Source: Methylophilus sp. 14 (lineage in GTDB: Bacteria > Pseudomonadota > Gammaproteobacteria > Burkholderiales > Methylophilaceae). Taken from it: a stretch of DNA of 64,000 nucleotides. Positions 52,275-61,337 of this stretch are shown here, piece by piece. A model generated the notes under the pieces. The model was given only the letters and a program-made list of their open reading frames with translations, was not told the DNA's origin and ran no database searches. The DNA lies in NCBI RefSeq assembly GCF_015354345.1, contig NZ_JADKYS010000001.1:62001-126000 (forward strand). The letters run 5' to 3'. Each line of letters starts with the position of its first letter. The first letter of the stretch is position 1. A program made the position numbers and the translations under genes.

Positions 52275-54890
52275 TTATTCTTCTGCTGACTTTTTCGTCC
52301 GCTTGCTGGCGGCGGCTTTGGTCGTCGTTGCTTTTTTGGCCGCAGGTTTTTTCACGGCTGTTTTTGTGGCAGTGGTTTTAGGCGCTGCGGCTTTTTTTGC
52401 TGCTGGTTTTTTAGCGGCGGGCTTCTTGCTGGCACTTTTTCCACCGTCTTTGGCGGCTTTTTCTGCCAGTAATTCCAGAGCTTGTTCTACGTTAAGCTCT
52501 TCTGGCGCCACACTCTTAGGCAAGGTAGCACGGATGCCATTATGTTGCACATAAGGGCCAAAGCGGCCAGAAAATACTTCAATACGGCCTTCGCCTGAAG
52601 GATGTTCGCCCAAGTCGGCCAACGGGGTCGGCCCATTGGCAGCCGCCAGTAGTTTCACGGCGCCTTCCAGGTCTATGCTAAATACACTCTCGGTTTTGGG
52701 GATGGACTTGAACTTGCCATCATGATTCACATAAGGCCCAAAACGGCCGATATTCGCAACAATTTTCTTGCCGGTTTCCGGGTGTTGGCCCAAGTCACGT
52801 GGCAAACTCAGCAGCATGTGCGCAGTGTCGATATTCACCTGGCTCAGCGGAATTTCTTTAGGAATGCTGACACGTTTGGGTTTTTTCTTGTCGCCTTCGA
52901 CTGGCTGACCCACCTGTAAATAAGGACCATACGGACCATTCATCAGGTAAATGTCTTTTTGGGTGTCGACGTCCTGCCCGATCACCACTGGCTCGCTGGC
53001 CATATTGGCTTCGCCATCCAGGTTGCGTTTGTAATCGCATTTAGGCGTCGCGTTATAGCCAGTACAGCCGATAAAACTGCCATAACGGCTCAGTTGTTTC
53101 TGCAACTGACGGCCACATTTCGGGCACATTTCGTCTATCAGCTCATTGCCCGGGCGTTCAACGTCGGCCTTGACGATGATCTGCTGGTTGAATCCCTGCC
53201 AGAACTTGTCCATGACGGGTACCCAGTCCAGATTGCCTTCGGCGATCTCATCCAGCTCGTTTTCCAGCTTAGCGGTAAAGTCGTAATCCACGTACTGCGT
53301 GAAGTGCTCAGTGAGGAATTTATTCACCACGCGGCCGACATCGGTGGGCGTAAAGCGCTTTTTATCCAGCACCACATATTCGCGGTCTTGCAGTGTTGAG
53401 ATAATGCTGGCGTAAGTGGAAGGGCGGCCAATGCCGTACTCTTCGAGCGCTTTGACCAGGCTGGCTTCTGAATAACGCGGTGGCGGTTCGGTAAAGTGTT
53501 GTTCGCCGAAAATCTTTTCAACGGTCAAGACTTCGCCGGTTTCCAGATGCGGCAACTTGGCTTCCGCGTCTTCGTCGTCTTTATCGTCGTCTTTGCCTTC
53601 CATGTAGACGGCAATAAAACCCGGGAATACCAGCGTTTGACCCGTGGCGCGGAACAGGTTGGCGTCTGTGCCAACGGCCAGGTCCACACTCACTGCATCA
53701 TATTTGGCTTGCGTCATCTGGCAGGCCAGGGTGCGCTTCCAGATCATTTCATACAGTTTGAACTGTTCGTCGTTCAAGTACTGGCGCACGCTCGCAGGCG
53801 TGCGTGTAATGTCAGTCGGGCGAATCGCCTCGTGCGCCTCTTGCGCATTTTTGGCTTTGGTTTTGTACATGATGGGCGACTTGGGCAGGTAGTCTGCATC
53901 AAAGTACTTTTTCACGTAATCACGGATTTGCATCACGGCTTCGGCCGCCAGGCTGAACGAGTCAGTACGCATGTAGGTAATCAAACCGACGGTGCCGCTC
54001 CCAACGTCCATACCTTCATATAGTTGCTGCGCCACGCGCATGGCGCGGCTGGTGGTAAAGCCGAGTTTACGCACGGCTTCCTGTTGCAAAGTCGACGTCG
54101 TGAATGGTGCGGCCGGGCTGCGGCTGCGTTGTTTTTTCTCTACGCGCGTGACGGTGGTTTTGCCCGCTGAGGCCAATAACAGTTTGCCAACGATATCGGC
54201 TTGCTGGTCATGGTTGGTGACCGTGAACTGTTCTACCTTCTGGCCATTGAGTTGCACCAGTCTGGCGTCAAAGCCATGGGCATGCTTGAGCGCGCCCATA
54301 TGGATGCTCCAGTATTCCTGGCTGGTAAAGGCTTCAATTTCCAGCTCGCGCTCTACAATCAGGCGTAGTGCCGGGCTTTGCACGCGGCCTGCTGACAAAC
54401 CACGACGGATTTTTTTCCACAGCAATGGTGAGAGGTTAAAACCGACCAGGTAATCCAGCGCACGGCGGGCTTGTTGTGCATTGACCAAATCCATGGAAAT
54501 ATCACGTGGGTGGTCAATCGCGTGTTTCACCGCGGTTTGTGTAATTTCGTTGAACTCTACGCGTTTAATCAGCTTGTTTTTGACCAGCTTTTTTTCCGCC
54601 AGGATTTCGGCAATATGCCACGAGATAGCCTCGCCTTCGCGGTCCGGGTCGGTTGCCAGATAGATGCTGTCGGCACTCTTCACTGCTTTGGCAATCGCAT
54701 CTACATGCTTGCTGTTACGATCGATGATGTCGTACTTCATGGCGAACTGCTGCGTCGGGTCGACGGCGCCATTTTTAGGAATCAGGTCGCGCACATGCCC
54801 GTAAGAAGCCAAGACCTCAAAATCACCGCCCAAATATTTTTTGAGGGTTTTGGCCTTGGAGGGTGATTCAACGATCAGCAGTTTTGACAT
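52275..54890 (-). CDS. topA: DNA topoisomerase I
   Basis: An 871-residue type IA topoisomerase that relaxes negative supercoils. The Toprim domain begins SKLLIVESPSKAKTLKKYLG and includes DPDREGEAISWH. The active-site Tyr is in GLITYMRTDSF. One Cys4 zinc ribbon remains (CPKCGRQLQKQ..CTGY..KCDYKR, about residues 595-630), followed by Topo_C_Rpt-like repeats (GRFGPYVNHDGKFKSIPK, GRFGPYVQHNGIRATLPK). The last 55 residues are a Lys/Ala-rich tail (KKPAAKKPAAKKAAAPKT), common in betaproteobacterial TopA and probably for DNA contact. It is not beside smg-dprA. Confidence 0.97.
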   Translation of the reverse strand: MSKLLIVESPSKAKTLKKYLGGDFEVLASYGHVRDLIPKNGAVDPTQQFAMKYDIIDRNSKHVDAIAKAVKSADSIYLATDPDREGEAISWHIAEILAEKKLVKNKLIKRVEFNEITQTAVKHAIDHPRDISMDLVNAQQARRALDYLVGFNLSPLLWKKIRRGLSAGRVQSPALRLIVERELEIEAFTSQEYWSIHMGALKHAHGFDARLVQLNGQKVEQFTVTNHDQQADIVGKLLLASAGKTTVTRVEKKQRSRSPAAPFTTSTLQQEAVRKLGFTTSRAMRVAQQLYEGMDVGSGTVGLITYMRTDSFSLAAEAVMQIRDYVKKYFDADYLPKSPIMYKTKAKNAQEAHEAIRPTDITRTPASVRQYLNDEQFKLYEMIWKRTLACQMTQAKYDAVSVDLAVGTDANLFRATGQTLVFPGFIAVYMEGKDDDKDDEDAEAKLPHLETGEVLTVEKIFGEQHFTEPPPRYSEASLVKALEEYGIGRPSTYASIISTLQDREYVVLDKKRFTPTDVGRVVNKFLTEHFTQYVDYDFTAKLENELDEIAEGNLDWVPVMDKFWQGFNQQIIVKADVERPGNELIDEMCPKCGRQLQKQLSRYGSFIGCTGYNATPKCDYKRNLDGEANMASEPVVIGQDVDTQKDIYLMNGPYGPYLQVGQPVEGDKKKPKRVSIPKEIPLSQVNIDTAHMLLSLPRDLGQHPETGKKIVANIGRFGPYVNHDGKFKSIPKTESVFSIDLEGAVKLLAAANGPTPLADLGEHPSGEGRIEVFSGRFGPYVQHNGIRATLPKSVAPEELNVEQALELLAEKAAKDGGKSASKKPAAKKPAAKKAAAPKTTATKTAVKKPAAKKATTTKAAASKRTKKSAEE

Positions 54891-55000
54891 TGAGCGGTCT
54901 GTGTAAGAGTTGGCTAGATAATAGCAAGCGTTTTAACAACTAGACAATATATCGGTGCGGAAAGTCATGAATTAAAGCCTTTCCACCCCGAAACATTGTG

Positions 55001-55945
55001 TTATTCCTCAGTGCTGACTGCAACCGGGAACGGTTTGCGCGCAAATTCAATGCGTTTGTCATCCTGAGAGGCAATCGACAATGCCATGTCGTTGCCAGCA
55101 GAAAATTTCTCGTGGTCAAACATCGGGTCTTCGTCTTCGTCCTTGGCCTGGCTCAGGTGCTTGAAGTCATACAGATCAAAGTCAGCCAGGTGTGAAGGTT
55201 CCACATTGCCAATGGCGCGGAAAATATTATTGATACGTCCCGGTTGCTCGCGCTCCCAGTTGTTGAGCATATCCTTGATTTTCTGGCGTTGCAGATTTTC
55301 CTGGCTACCGCACAAATCACACGGAATAATTGGGAACTGCATGCCGCGCGCATACGCTGCAATGTCTTTCTCAGCACAATAAGCCAATGGACGAATCACC
55401 ATGAATTCACCACGGTTGGTGGCCAGTTTTGGCGGCATGGCTTTCATTTTGGCGCCGTAAAACATATTGAGGAACAAGGTTTGTACGATGTCGTCGCGGT
55501 GGTGGCCCAAGGCGATTTTATTGGCACCCAGTTGTTGCGCAGTGGTGTAAATAATGCCGCGACGCAGGCGTGAACACAGGCTGCAGGTGGTTTTACCTTC
55601 TGGGATTTTTTCTTTCACAATCGAGTAAGTGTCCGCTTCTACAATGCGGTACTCCACGCCCAGTTTTTCCAGGTAGGCCGGTAAAATATCTGCCGGAAAG
55701 CCTGGTTGTTTCTGGTCCAGATTCATCGCGATCAGTTTGAAATTGATCGGTGCACGCTCTTGCAAAGCCAGCAAAATCATCAACATGGCATGGCTGTCTT
55801 TACCGCCGCTCATGCACACGAGCACGGTGTCGCCATCTTCAATCATGTTGTAATCGCCAATGGCTTTACCCGTCGCGCTAATCAACTGATTGCGCAGTTT
55901 CAAAAAGTTTTGGCTAACGTCGTCTGGATAATGTTTGATCTTCAT
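55001..55945 (-). CDS. ttcA: tRNA 2-thiocytidine biosynthesis protein TtcA
   Basis: A 314-residue enzyme that thiolates C32 of tRNA using ATP and a Fe-S cluster. The PP-loop is [13 protein letters not shown] (about residue 50), and two CxxC motifs are present (CSLCSR and CDLCGSQ). [19 protein letters not shown] is the family hallmark. It is followed by a 110-bp gap without a recognised signal and then topA. Confidence 0.95.
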   Translation of the reverse strand: MKIKHYPDDVSQNFLKLRNQLISATGKAIGDYNMIEDGDTVLVCMSGGKDSHAMLMILLALQERAPINFKLIAMNLDQKQPGFPADILPAYLEKLGVEYRIVEADTYSIVKEKIPEGKTTCSLCSRLRRGIIYTTAQQLGANKIALGHHRDDIVQTLFLNMFYGAKMKAMPPKLATNRGEFMVIRPLAYCAEKDIAAYARGMQFPIIPCDLCGSQENLQRQKIKDMLNNWEREQPGRINNIFRAIGNVEPSHLADFDLYDFKHLSQAKDEDEDPMFDHEKFSAGNDMALSIASQDDKRIEFARKPFPVAVSTEE

Positions 55946-56009
55946 AGGCGCGCATTATAGCGGAAAGCAAGGCAAAGTCACGCTAAGTCTTTGATTATTC
56001 TGATTGATT

Positions 56010-56333
56010 TTATTCGGTTAGTGCAACATCAGCATCGCAGGCAGTATTCGCCGCGATCCAGCGTTTGAACAGGCGGCTGGCGGCTGCATTCATGCTTGGC
56101 GGTAGCCAGCGTAAAAAACGGGCGGGTTCGCTGACCATGCCACATAAATAACGTTGGGCTGAATCGCTCCAAATCAGCGCCCGGCATGGCGCCTGGTGTG
56201 GCCAGAGTAACGCCAGGCTGACCGGGCAAGGCTCGGCAGCACAACACACGCCACACCCGTTACATGTGTCACCCAAGGCGGGTTTCGCTGGTGCCTGTGC
56301 GTGAATAGTGATGATTTGGGAGCTGGACCCCAT
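56010..56333 (-). CDS. YkgJ-like cysteine-cluster protein
   Basis: A 107-residue protein with CNGCGVCCAAEPCPVSL (about residues 24-40), the Zn/Fe-cluster motif of the YkgJ family, and two later cysteines (residue region PCRALI and YLCGM). The remainder is helical. No known function. Its start is only 3 bp from the stop of the SDR gene upstream, so the two are probably co-transcribed. Confidence 0.7.
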   Translation of the reverse strand: MGSSSQIITIHAQAPAKPALGDTCNGCGVCCAAEPCPVSLALLWPHQAPCRALIWSDSAQRYLCGMVSEPARFLRWLPPSMNAAASRLFKRWIAANTACDADVALTE

Positions 56334-56335
56334 TG

Positions 56336-57088
56336 CTATAAACTTAAATTGCGACCGCCATCCACCGCCAATACATGACCGGTGATAAACGGCGCATCAT
56401 CAATCAGGAATTTGACTGCCTTGGCAATGTCGGATGGCTCCCCAGTGCGTTTGAGCAAGGTTTGGTTTACCACTTGCTGGCGGTAACCTTCATCAAATTC
56501 CTGGTTATCGTCCGGCCATAGCACCGGCCCCGGGGCGACCGCATTCACACGCACGTCAGGCGCCAGTTCCTGTGCCAGAGACTTGGTCAAACTGACCAGG
56601 CCAGCTTTTGCAGCGCTGTAAACAATATAGTGCTTTTTCGGCCGCTCAATATGCATGTCGGTAATATTGACGATGCAGCCCTGACTGGCACGCAAGGCGT
56701 CGGCCGCCGCCTGGCTTAGAAATAAGGGCGCTTTCAGGTTGCTGCCCATGAGCTCTTCCCACTGTGCTGCATCAATCTGGCCGAGCTGGGTGGGGTAATA
56801 GCTGGAAGCATTGTTGACCAGTGCATCCAGGCGGCCGAAGTGCTGCAGTGCCGTGTCTACCAGTGGCGGTAATGCAGCCAGGTCGAGCAGGTTAGCCTGC
56901 GCCACCACCACGCTGCCAGCGCGCATCAGGTTGAGTTCGGCTTGCAGCGCAAGTGCTTCTTTGGCGCTGGTGTGGTAATGCAGCAAGATATTGGCACCCT
57001 GGCGGTGCAGCTCGCGGGTGATGGCGGCGCCAACACGTTTGGCACCACCGGTAATCAGCACAACTTTGGGAACGGAATGGAAATTCAC
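56336..57088 (-). CDS. Pteridine reductase-like short-chain dehydrogenase (FolM type)
   Basis: A 250-residue NADP-dependent SDR. LITGGAKRVGAAITRELH is the TGxxxRxG coenzyme loop with the Arg typical of pteridine reductases, NNASSYYP follows, and YSAAKAGLVSLTKSLAQEL contains the YxxxK catalytic pair. The C-terminus (GHVLAVDGGRNLSL) resembles PTR1/FolM. It probably reduces dihydropterins or dihydromonapterin. Divergent from midA, with 42 bp between. Confidence 0.85.
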   Translation of the reverse strand: MNFHSVPKVVLITGGAKRVGAAITRELHRQGANILLHYHTSAKEALALQAELNLMRAGSVVVAQANLLDLAALPPLVDTALQHFGRLDALVNNASSYYPTQLGQIDAAQWEELMGSNLKAPLFLSQAAADALRASQGCIVNITDMHIERPKKHYIVYSAAKAGLVSLTKSLAQELAPDVRVNAVAPGPVLWPDDNQEFDEGYRQQVVNQTLLKRTGEPSDIAKAVKFLIDDAPFITGHVLAVDGGRNLSL

Positions 57089-57118
57089 GGTGGTCTCTTT
57101 ATTCTGGACTGGTCACAT

Positions 57119-57124
57119 TATAAT
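57119..57124 (+). promoter_or_regulatory. -10 element directly before midA
   Basis: TATAAT ends 6 bp before the midA ATG at 57131. A start of transcription at the usual distance would fall on the ATG itself, and no Shine-Dalgarno sequence is visible. Confidence 0.5.
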
Positions 57125-57130
57125 GGCTGA

Positions 57131-58300
57131 ATGACTGCTCAACCGAATTCTTCTCGCTTACCGGCATTGGATGCCGCGGCGCAACAGCACAGCGACACAT
57201 TACTCGCACATATTCAACAGCAGGTGCAGCTACAGGGTGGCTGGATCTCGTTTGCCGACTACATGCAAATGGCGTTGTACACGCCCCTCCTTGGCTATTA
57301 CAGCGGCGAGGCCAATAAGTTCGGTCGTGGCGGCGATTTTGTCACTGCGCCCGAGATCTCACCTTTATTTTCACAAGCCTTGGCCAATCAGGTCGCGCAG
57401 GTGCTGCAGGCGACCACGGGTAATGTGCTGGAGCTGGGGGCGGGCACAGGAAAGCTGGCGGCGGCTGTGTTACAGCGGCTGGCAGCGTTGGAGCAACTGC
57501 CACAGCATTACTTTATTCTTGAGGTAAGTGCTAACTTGCGCCAAAGGCAGCAAGAATACTTGCAGGGCTTGTTGCCAGAGGACTTGTTCAGGCGTGTGCA
57601 ATGGCTGGATCGCTTGCCAGAGGCATTTACCGGTGTCGTGGTTGGTAATGAAGTGCTGGATGCGATTCCGGTGCATGTGGTGGAATGGCTGGCTGGGCAC
57701 TGGCTGGAACGTGGCTTGAGTGTTGATCAGTCATTAGCCTGGCAAACGCGGCCGCTGCAAGATGTATCATTGGTGACCGATATTGACAGCAGCCAGTTGC
57801 CTGATGGCTATATTACCGAAGTCTGTCCGGCGGCCACAGGGTTGATTGCCAGCCTGGCAAACATGCTGCAACAAGGCGTGATACTTATGCTGGATTACGG
57901 CTTTTCAGCGCGCGAATACTATCACCCACAACGCCGCCAAGGCACGTTGATGTGCCACTTTCAGCATTATGCGCATGATGATCCGTTGATCTATCCTGGC
58001 TTGCAGGATATTACGGCGCACGTGAATTTTACCGCCATGGCAGAAGCCGCATTGGCGCAAGGGATTGATTGTGCAGGCTATACCACACAAGCACAGTTTT
58101 TAATGAATTGTGGCATTTTGCAATTGCTACAAATGGTCTCGCCGGAGGATAGTGCGCGTTATTTGCCTATGGTCGCAGCGGTGCAAAAACTACTATCTCC
58201 GGCGGAAATGGGGGAGTTGTTTAAAGTGCTGGCGCTGAGTAAAGGGTTGGGTGAGTCTTTGTTGGGGTTTGTGAGTGGGGATAAGCGGCATCAGTTGTAG
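57131..58300 (+). CDS. SAM-dependent methyltransferase of the MidA/NDUFAF7 family (DUF185)
   Basis: A 389-residue protein of the MidA family. In mitochondria the homologue methylates an arginine of complex I. YMQMALYTPLLGYYSGEANKFGRGGDFVTAPEISPLF is the family signature, followed by VLELGAGTGKLAAAVL (SAM-binding glycine motif) and VVGNEVLDAIPVHVV. In bacteria the substrate is unknown. It lies upstream of the long repeat-filled non-coding region. Confidence 0.88.
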   Translation: MTAQPNSSRLPALDAAAQQHSDTLLAHIQQQVQLQGGWISFADYMQMALYTPLLGYYSGEANKFGRGGDFVTAPEISPLFSQALANQVAQVLQATTGNVLELGAGTGKLAAAVLQRLAALEQLPQHYFILEVSANLRQRQQEYLQGLLPEDLFRRVQWLDRLPEAFTGVVVGNEVLDAIPVHVVEWLAGHWLERGLSVDQSLAWQTRPLQDVSLVTDIDSSQLPDGYITEVCPAATGLIASLANMLQQGVILMLDYGFSAREYYHPQRRQGTLMCHFQHYAHDDPLIYPGLQDITAHVNFTAMAEAALAQGIDCAGYTTQAQFLMNCGILQLLQMVSPEDSARYLPMVAAVQKLLSPAEMGELFKVLALSKGLGESLLGFVSGDKRHQL

Positions 58301-59030
58301 CCGGTGGGTCTATTTGGGCTTGCTTGGGACGGTAATTGTTGTAAGTTGAGAGGTTGCTTTTCGCTTTTTGGCGAGTTACTTTTCTTTGCTTGCACAAGGT
58401 TAATTTATGACCGCTGTGTTTCGCCTTGTCGGCGACCATTCTTTCTTATGCTTGTCCATAAGAAAGAAGGCAAAGAACAAGACACCCCAGCTTCCGCTTG
58501 TATCCTGCGTTGCTCGTCAAAATAAGCGGTCACGAAACTCAACCTTGTAGCTCACACAGAACGTGAGCTACTGCGGGATTCGAACAGTCGCTCCCTTTTC
58601 CCTTATTTTGCCTGTGCTACTCGGCGCGGCAGATGGGGACCCCGAACACCATGCGACTGCAACCGTTAGCGAATTAAAGAAAAAAGAATCTGTTTTTTTG
58701 AACTGTCCAAATCCCGACAAGGTTAGTTTGGCGAGATAAATCCCATCCCATCACGCTGAGTGGCGGAGACAAAATAAGAGTAGAGGGAGCGACTGTGTGA
58801 GCTCCGCAACAAGCCACGAAGTGTGTGGCTTGTCAGGGCGAGTTTCGTGACCGGCTTATTTTGTTGAGCAACGCAAGGGAGCCGCAGGCCGTGATGGCTG
58901 GGTGTCGTCCTCTTTGGTTACTTTCTGGGGGACAAGCACCAGAAAGTGACTCGCCGAGAGGCGAAATAATCTTTTGGGACTCTTTTGCTATTTTCGAAGG
59001 AAAACAAGCTCTTAAAGTATAATGCGCCCC
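58301..59030. repeat. Non-coding region with a large imperfect inverted repeat and partial direct copy
   Basis: 730 bp without a credible gene. The left arm (about 58420-58610) and right arm (about 58769-58965) are imperfect inverted copies, spaced by about 160 bp. Matching blocks are 58506-58540 with 58840-58875, and 58583-58610 with 58769-58796. Each arm has its own small hairpins: 12-bp stem TTCTTTCTTATG/CATAAGAAAGAA at about 58439-58468, a 9-bp stem GTAGCTCAC/GTGAGCTAC at 58548-58572, a 9-bp stem ACAAGCCAC/GTGGCTTGT at 58809-58833, and ACTTTCTGG/CCAGAAAGT at 58920-58947. A third partial copy starts at about 58360. It resembles a dispersed intergenic repeat common in proteobacteria. Confidence 0.75.
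59018..59023 (+). promoter_or_regulatory. -10 element directly before trmB
   Basis: TATAAT ends 7 bp before the ATG at 59031, with no visible Shine-Dalgarno sequence. The mRNA may be leaderless. No good -35 is seen. Confidence 0.5.
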
Positions 59031-59741
59031 ATGACTGAAATCGACCAAACCCCAGACTCTTCCGAAGCGCCTTATCAGCGCCGTATCCGCAGTTTTGTCT
59101 TGCGCCAGGGGCGTTTGACTAAAGGCCAGGAGCGGGCCTTGCAAACAGCATGGCCGACATTCGGCATTGAATATACGGATCAGGCACTGGATGTAAACCA
59201 GGCGTTTGGCCGCACGGAAAGTAAAAAAATTCTCGAAATCGGTTTTGGCATGGGTGATGCCACGGCCAAGATTGCCCAAACTTTGCCGGATTGTGATTTC
59301 CTGGCGGTCGAGGTGCATACACCGGGTGTGGGTAGTTTGCTCAAATTGATGCAAGAAGGTGATATTCACAATATCCGTATCATTCAACATGATGCGGTGG
59401 AAGTGCTGCAGAATATGCTGGCAGATGGCTCACTGGATGGCGTGCATATTTTCTTCCCTGACCCTTGGCATAAGAAGCGGCACCATAAGCGTCGTTTGAT
59501 TCAGGCTGAGTTTGTGAAGTTGTTATGTACTAAATTGAAAGCGGGTGCTTACATTCACGTGGCGACTGATTGGCAGGAGTATGCCGAGTGGGTGCTGGAA
59601 GTATTGCAGGGTGAGCCGCAATTGCAAAATACCGCGTCGGATTATGCGGAGAAACCGTCTTACCGGCCGTTAACCAAGTTTGAGAATCGTGGCTTGAAGC
59701 TTGGGCACGGGGTTTGGGATCTGGTGTTTAAACGCGTGTAA
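59031..59741 (+). CDS. trmB: tRNA (guanine-N7-)-methyltransferase TrmB
   Basis: A 236-residue enzyme that methylates G46 of t[24 protein letters not shown] at the N-terminus, [14 protein letters not shown] (SAM site), [20 protein letters not shown] (catalytic Asp and basic tRNA-binding loop) and [18 protein letters not shown] define TrmB. The ATG at 59031 follows the -10 box; 59022 is in frame but lies inside that element, so it is less likely. A terminator shared with engB follows. Confidence 0.96.
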   Translation: MTEIDQTPDSSEAPYQRRIRSFVLRQGRLTKGQERALQTAWPTFGIEYTDQALDVNQAFGRTESKKILEIGFGMGDATAKIAQTLPDCDFLAVEVHTPGVGSLLKLMQEGDIHNIRIIQHDAVEVLQNMLADGSLDGVHIFFPDPWHKKRHHKRRLIQAEFVKLLCTKLKAGAYIHVATDWQEYAEWVLEVLQGEPQLQNTASDYAEKPSYRPLTKFENRGLKLGHGVWDLVFKRV

Positions 59742-59757
59742 TGGTTTGTGTGCAAAA

Positions 59758-59788
59758 TAAAAAAAGCAGACTAATGTCTGCTTTTTTT
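59758..59788 (+). terminator. Bidirectional terminator between trmB and engB
   Basis: AAAAAAAGCAGAC-TAAT-GTCTGCTTTTTTT between convergent genes. Its downstream end touches the engB stop codon. Confidence 0.9.
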
Positions 59789-60422
59789 ATTCGCTGCTAG
59801 CTGGTTCGTCCTGTGTGTCGGGGTCGTTGCCAAAAAACCATTCTCCGAGGACTTTTTCTGCTTCATCTACGCCCAGTTTTTTCAGGCTGGAGAACAATTG
59901 CACGGTAATTTTATCGCCCCAGCCGGTGTGCAGTTCTTTGCGCACTTTGCCGAGCAGGATGGTGGATTCGCTGCGCGACAGTTTGTCGCTCTTGGTCAGT
60001 AGTACGTGCACCGGTTTGCCGGAAGGGCAAAACCAGTCCAGCATTTGTCGGTCCAGTGGGGTGAGCGGGTGGCGGCTATCCATGACCAGTACCAGTCCGG
60101 CCAGGCTTTGGCGCTCGCTAAGATAGCGCGATAATACGTTTTGCCAATGCATGCGCATGGCTTCGGGGACCTTGGCGTAGCCGTAGCCAGGCAAGTCGAC
60201 CAGGTGTTTGTCGTCCCCCAGCGTGAAAAAGTTAATGAGCTGTGTACGCCCTGGCTGCTTACTGACAAAAGCCAGCCGGTTATGGTTGGCCAGGGTGTTT
60301 AACGCACTGGATTTGCCCGCGTTGGAACGCCCGGCAAAAGCGACTTCGATGCCACTGGCAGGCGGCAGGTCACGGAGATGATGTGCCGACAGGTGAAAGC
60401 GGGCATTTTGAAAAACTGGCAT
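59787..60422 (-). CDS. engB: Ribosome biogenesis GTPase EngB/YsxC
   Basis: A 211-residue TrmE-Era-EngA-YihA-type GTPase that helps assemble the large ribosomal subunit. G1 is [14 protein letters not shown]3 is DLPGYGYAK, and G4 is LTKSDKLSR. The start at 60422 ([16 protein letters not shown]) follows GAGG and matches relatives; the frame extends to a TTG at 60443. It is divergent from the cytochrome gene. Confidence 0.95.
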   Translation of the reverse strand: MPVFQNARFHLSAHHLRDLPPASGIEVAFAGRSNAGKSSALNTLANHNRLAFVSKQPGRTQLINFFTLGDDKHLVDLPGYGYAKVPEAMRMHWQNVLSRYLSERQSLAGLVLVMDSRHPLTPLDRQMLDWFCPSGKPVHVLLTKSDKLSRSESTILLGKVRKELHTGWGDKITVQLFSSLKKLGVDEAEKVLGEWFFGNDPDTQDEPASSE

Positions 60423-60534
60423 GATTGAATTGAGTTGCCTCAAGGTTTTATGGACTATTCAACTGCGCATGCTATCACGAACAGGGTTTGTTTGATAAAA
60501 TGACGCCCAATAAAAATGTTGGGGCATTATTATC

Positions 60535-61164
60535 ATGTTGAATAGTTTGAAAGCAGGCTTGTTTGTATTGCTGGCCATGGGCGTGCAGCCTGTATTTGCT
60601 GAAGAAGCCGCCTCTGCCGAGGCAGCACCAGCAGTGAATGGGCCAGAAAAGATTGTCCAGAACGTGTGTGCGGCCTGTCATGGCGCAGACGGTAATAGTG
60701 TGATTACGACCAACCCGAAACTGGCTGGTCAGCATCCTGAGTATTTGCTCAAGCAGTTGAGCAACTTTAAAGATGGCACGCGTGCTAACCCGGTGATGGC
60801 TGGGATGGCTGGCGCGTTAAGCCAGGAAGACATGGAAGGTCTGGCGAAATACTTCTCCAGCCAGAGCATCAAGCTGGCCAAGGCTAAAAGCAACGGCAAG
60901 GGTTCTTTAGGTGAGAAGATTTACCGTGGCGGTATTGCGGCAACCCAGGTGCCAGCCTGTGCGGCTTGTCATGGTGCGACAGGTGCCGGTTTGCCTAAAC
61001 AGTTCCCACGTTTGGCTGGTCAGCACACAGATTACACTGTGCAACAGTTGAGAACATTCCGTACGGGTGAGCGTGCCAATGCGCCGATGATGATGACCAT
61101 CGCGGCAAAAATGAGCGATGCCGAGATGCAAGCGGTTGCAGATTACATTCAAGGTCTGCGCTAG
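60535..61164 (+). CDS. Dihaem cytochrome c (c4-like)
   Basis: A 209-residue periplasmic protein. A signal peptide (LKAGLFVLLAMGVQPVFA) precedes two cytochrome c domains, each with a CAACHG haem site (residues 45-49, and second near 142-146). Each has an Met-containing segment (RANPVMAGMAG; ERANAPMMMTIAAK) that can supply the axial ligand. This fits cytochrome c4, a donor to terminal oxidases. A -10-like TAAAAT lies near 60497. It precedes the cytochrome-maturation genes resB and ccsA after a terminator. Confidence 0.93.
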   Translation: MLNSLKAGLFVLLAMGVQPVFAEEAASAEAAPAVNGPEKIVQNVCAACHGADGNSVITTNPKLAGQHPEYLLKQLSNFKDGTRANPVMAGMAGALSQEDMEGLAKYFSSQSIKLAKAKSNGKGSLGEKIYRGGIAATQVPACAACHGATGAGLPKQFPRLAGQHTDYTVQQLRTFRTGERANAPMMMTIAAKMSDAEMQAVADYIQGLR

Positions 61165-61177
61165 TGCTTGCTGATTG

Positions 61178-61206
61178 AAAAAAGGTGGCTGCGGCCACCT
61201 TTTTTA
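61178..61206 (+). terminator. Intrinsic terminator after the cytochrome c gene
   Basis: AAAAAAGGTGGC-TGCG-GCCACCTTTTTT, 14 bp after the stop codon. Confidence 0.9.
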
Positions 61207-61337
61207 CTGTAGGCCTATGCAACCTTTTATGGTGGATGTCGTCCACAATTGCGCGTCTTGCGTTGTTGTTATGTTTGACGCATCCAATCAAAACCTTAAA
61301 AGCACAACCTTAACTAGTCAATTTTAAAGAGATTGTT

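Noticed and set aside
52303-52554. Plus-strand ORF rich in Ala and Phe over the topA 3' end
   Set aside because: It is the antisense of the Lys/Ala-rich tail of TopA.
58304-58525. 73-codon ORF after midA
   Set aside because: No ribosome-binding site or homology pattern; it overlaps the left arm of the repeat.
58574-58585. GGGATTCGAAC resembling the reverse complement of a tRNA T-arm
   Set aside because: No acceptor stem, anticodon arm or D-arm can be built around it; it belongs to the repeat.
58825-59022. 65-codon ORF ending in [19 protein letters not shown] on the plus strand, inside the inverted-repeat region
   Set aside because: It lies entirely inside the non-coding repeat, contains no family signature, and resembles the spurious hypothetical proteins often called in this type of intergenic repeat.
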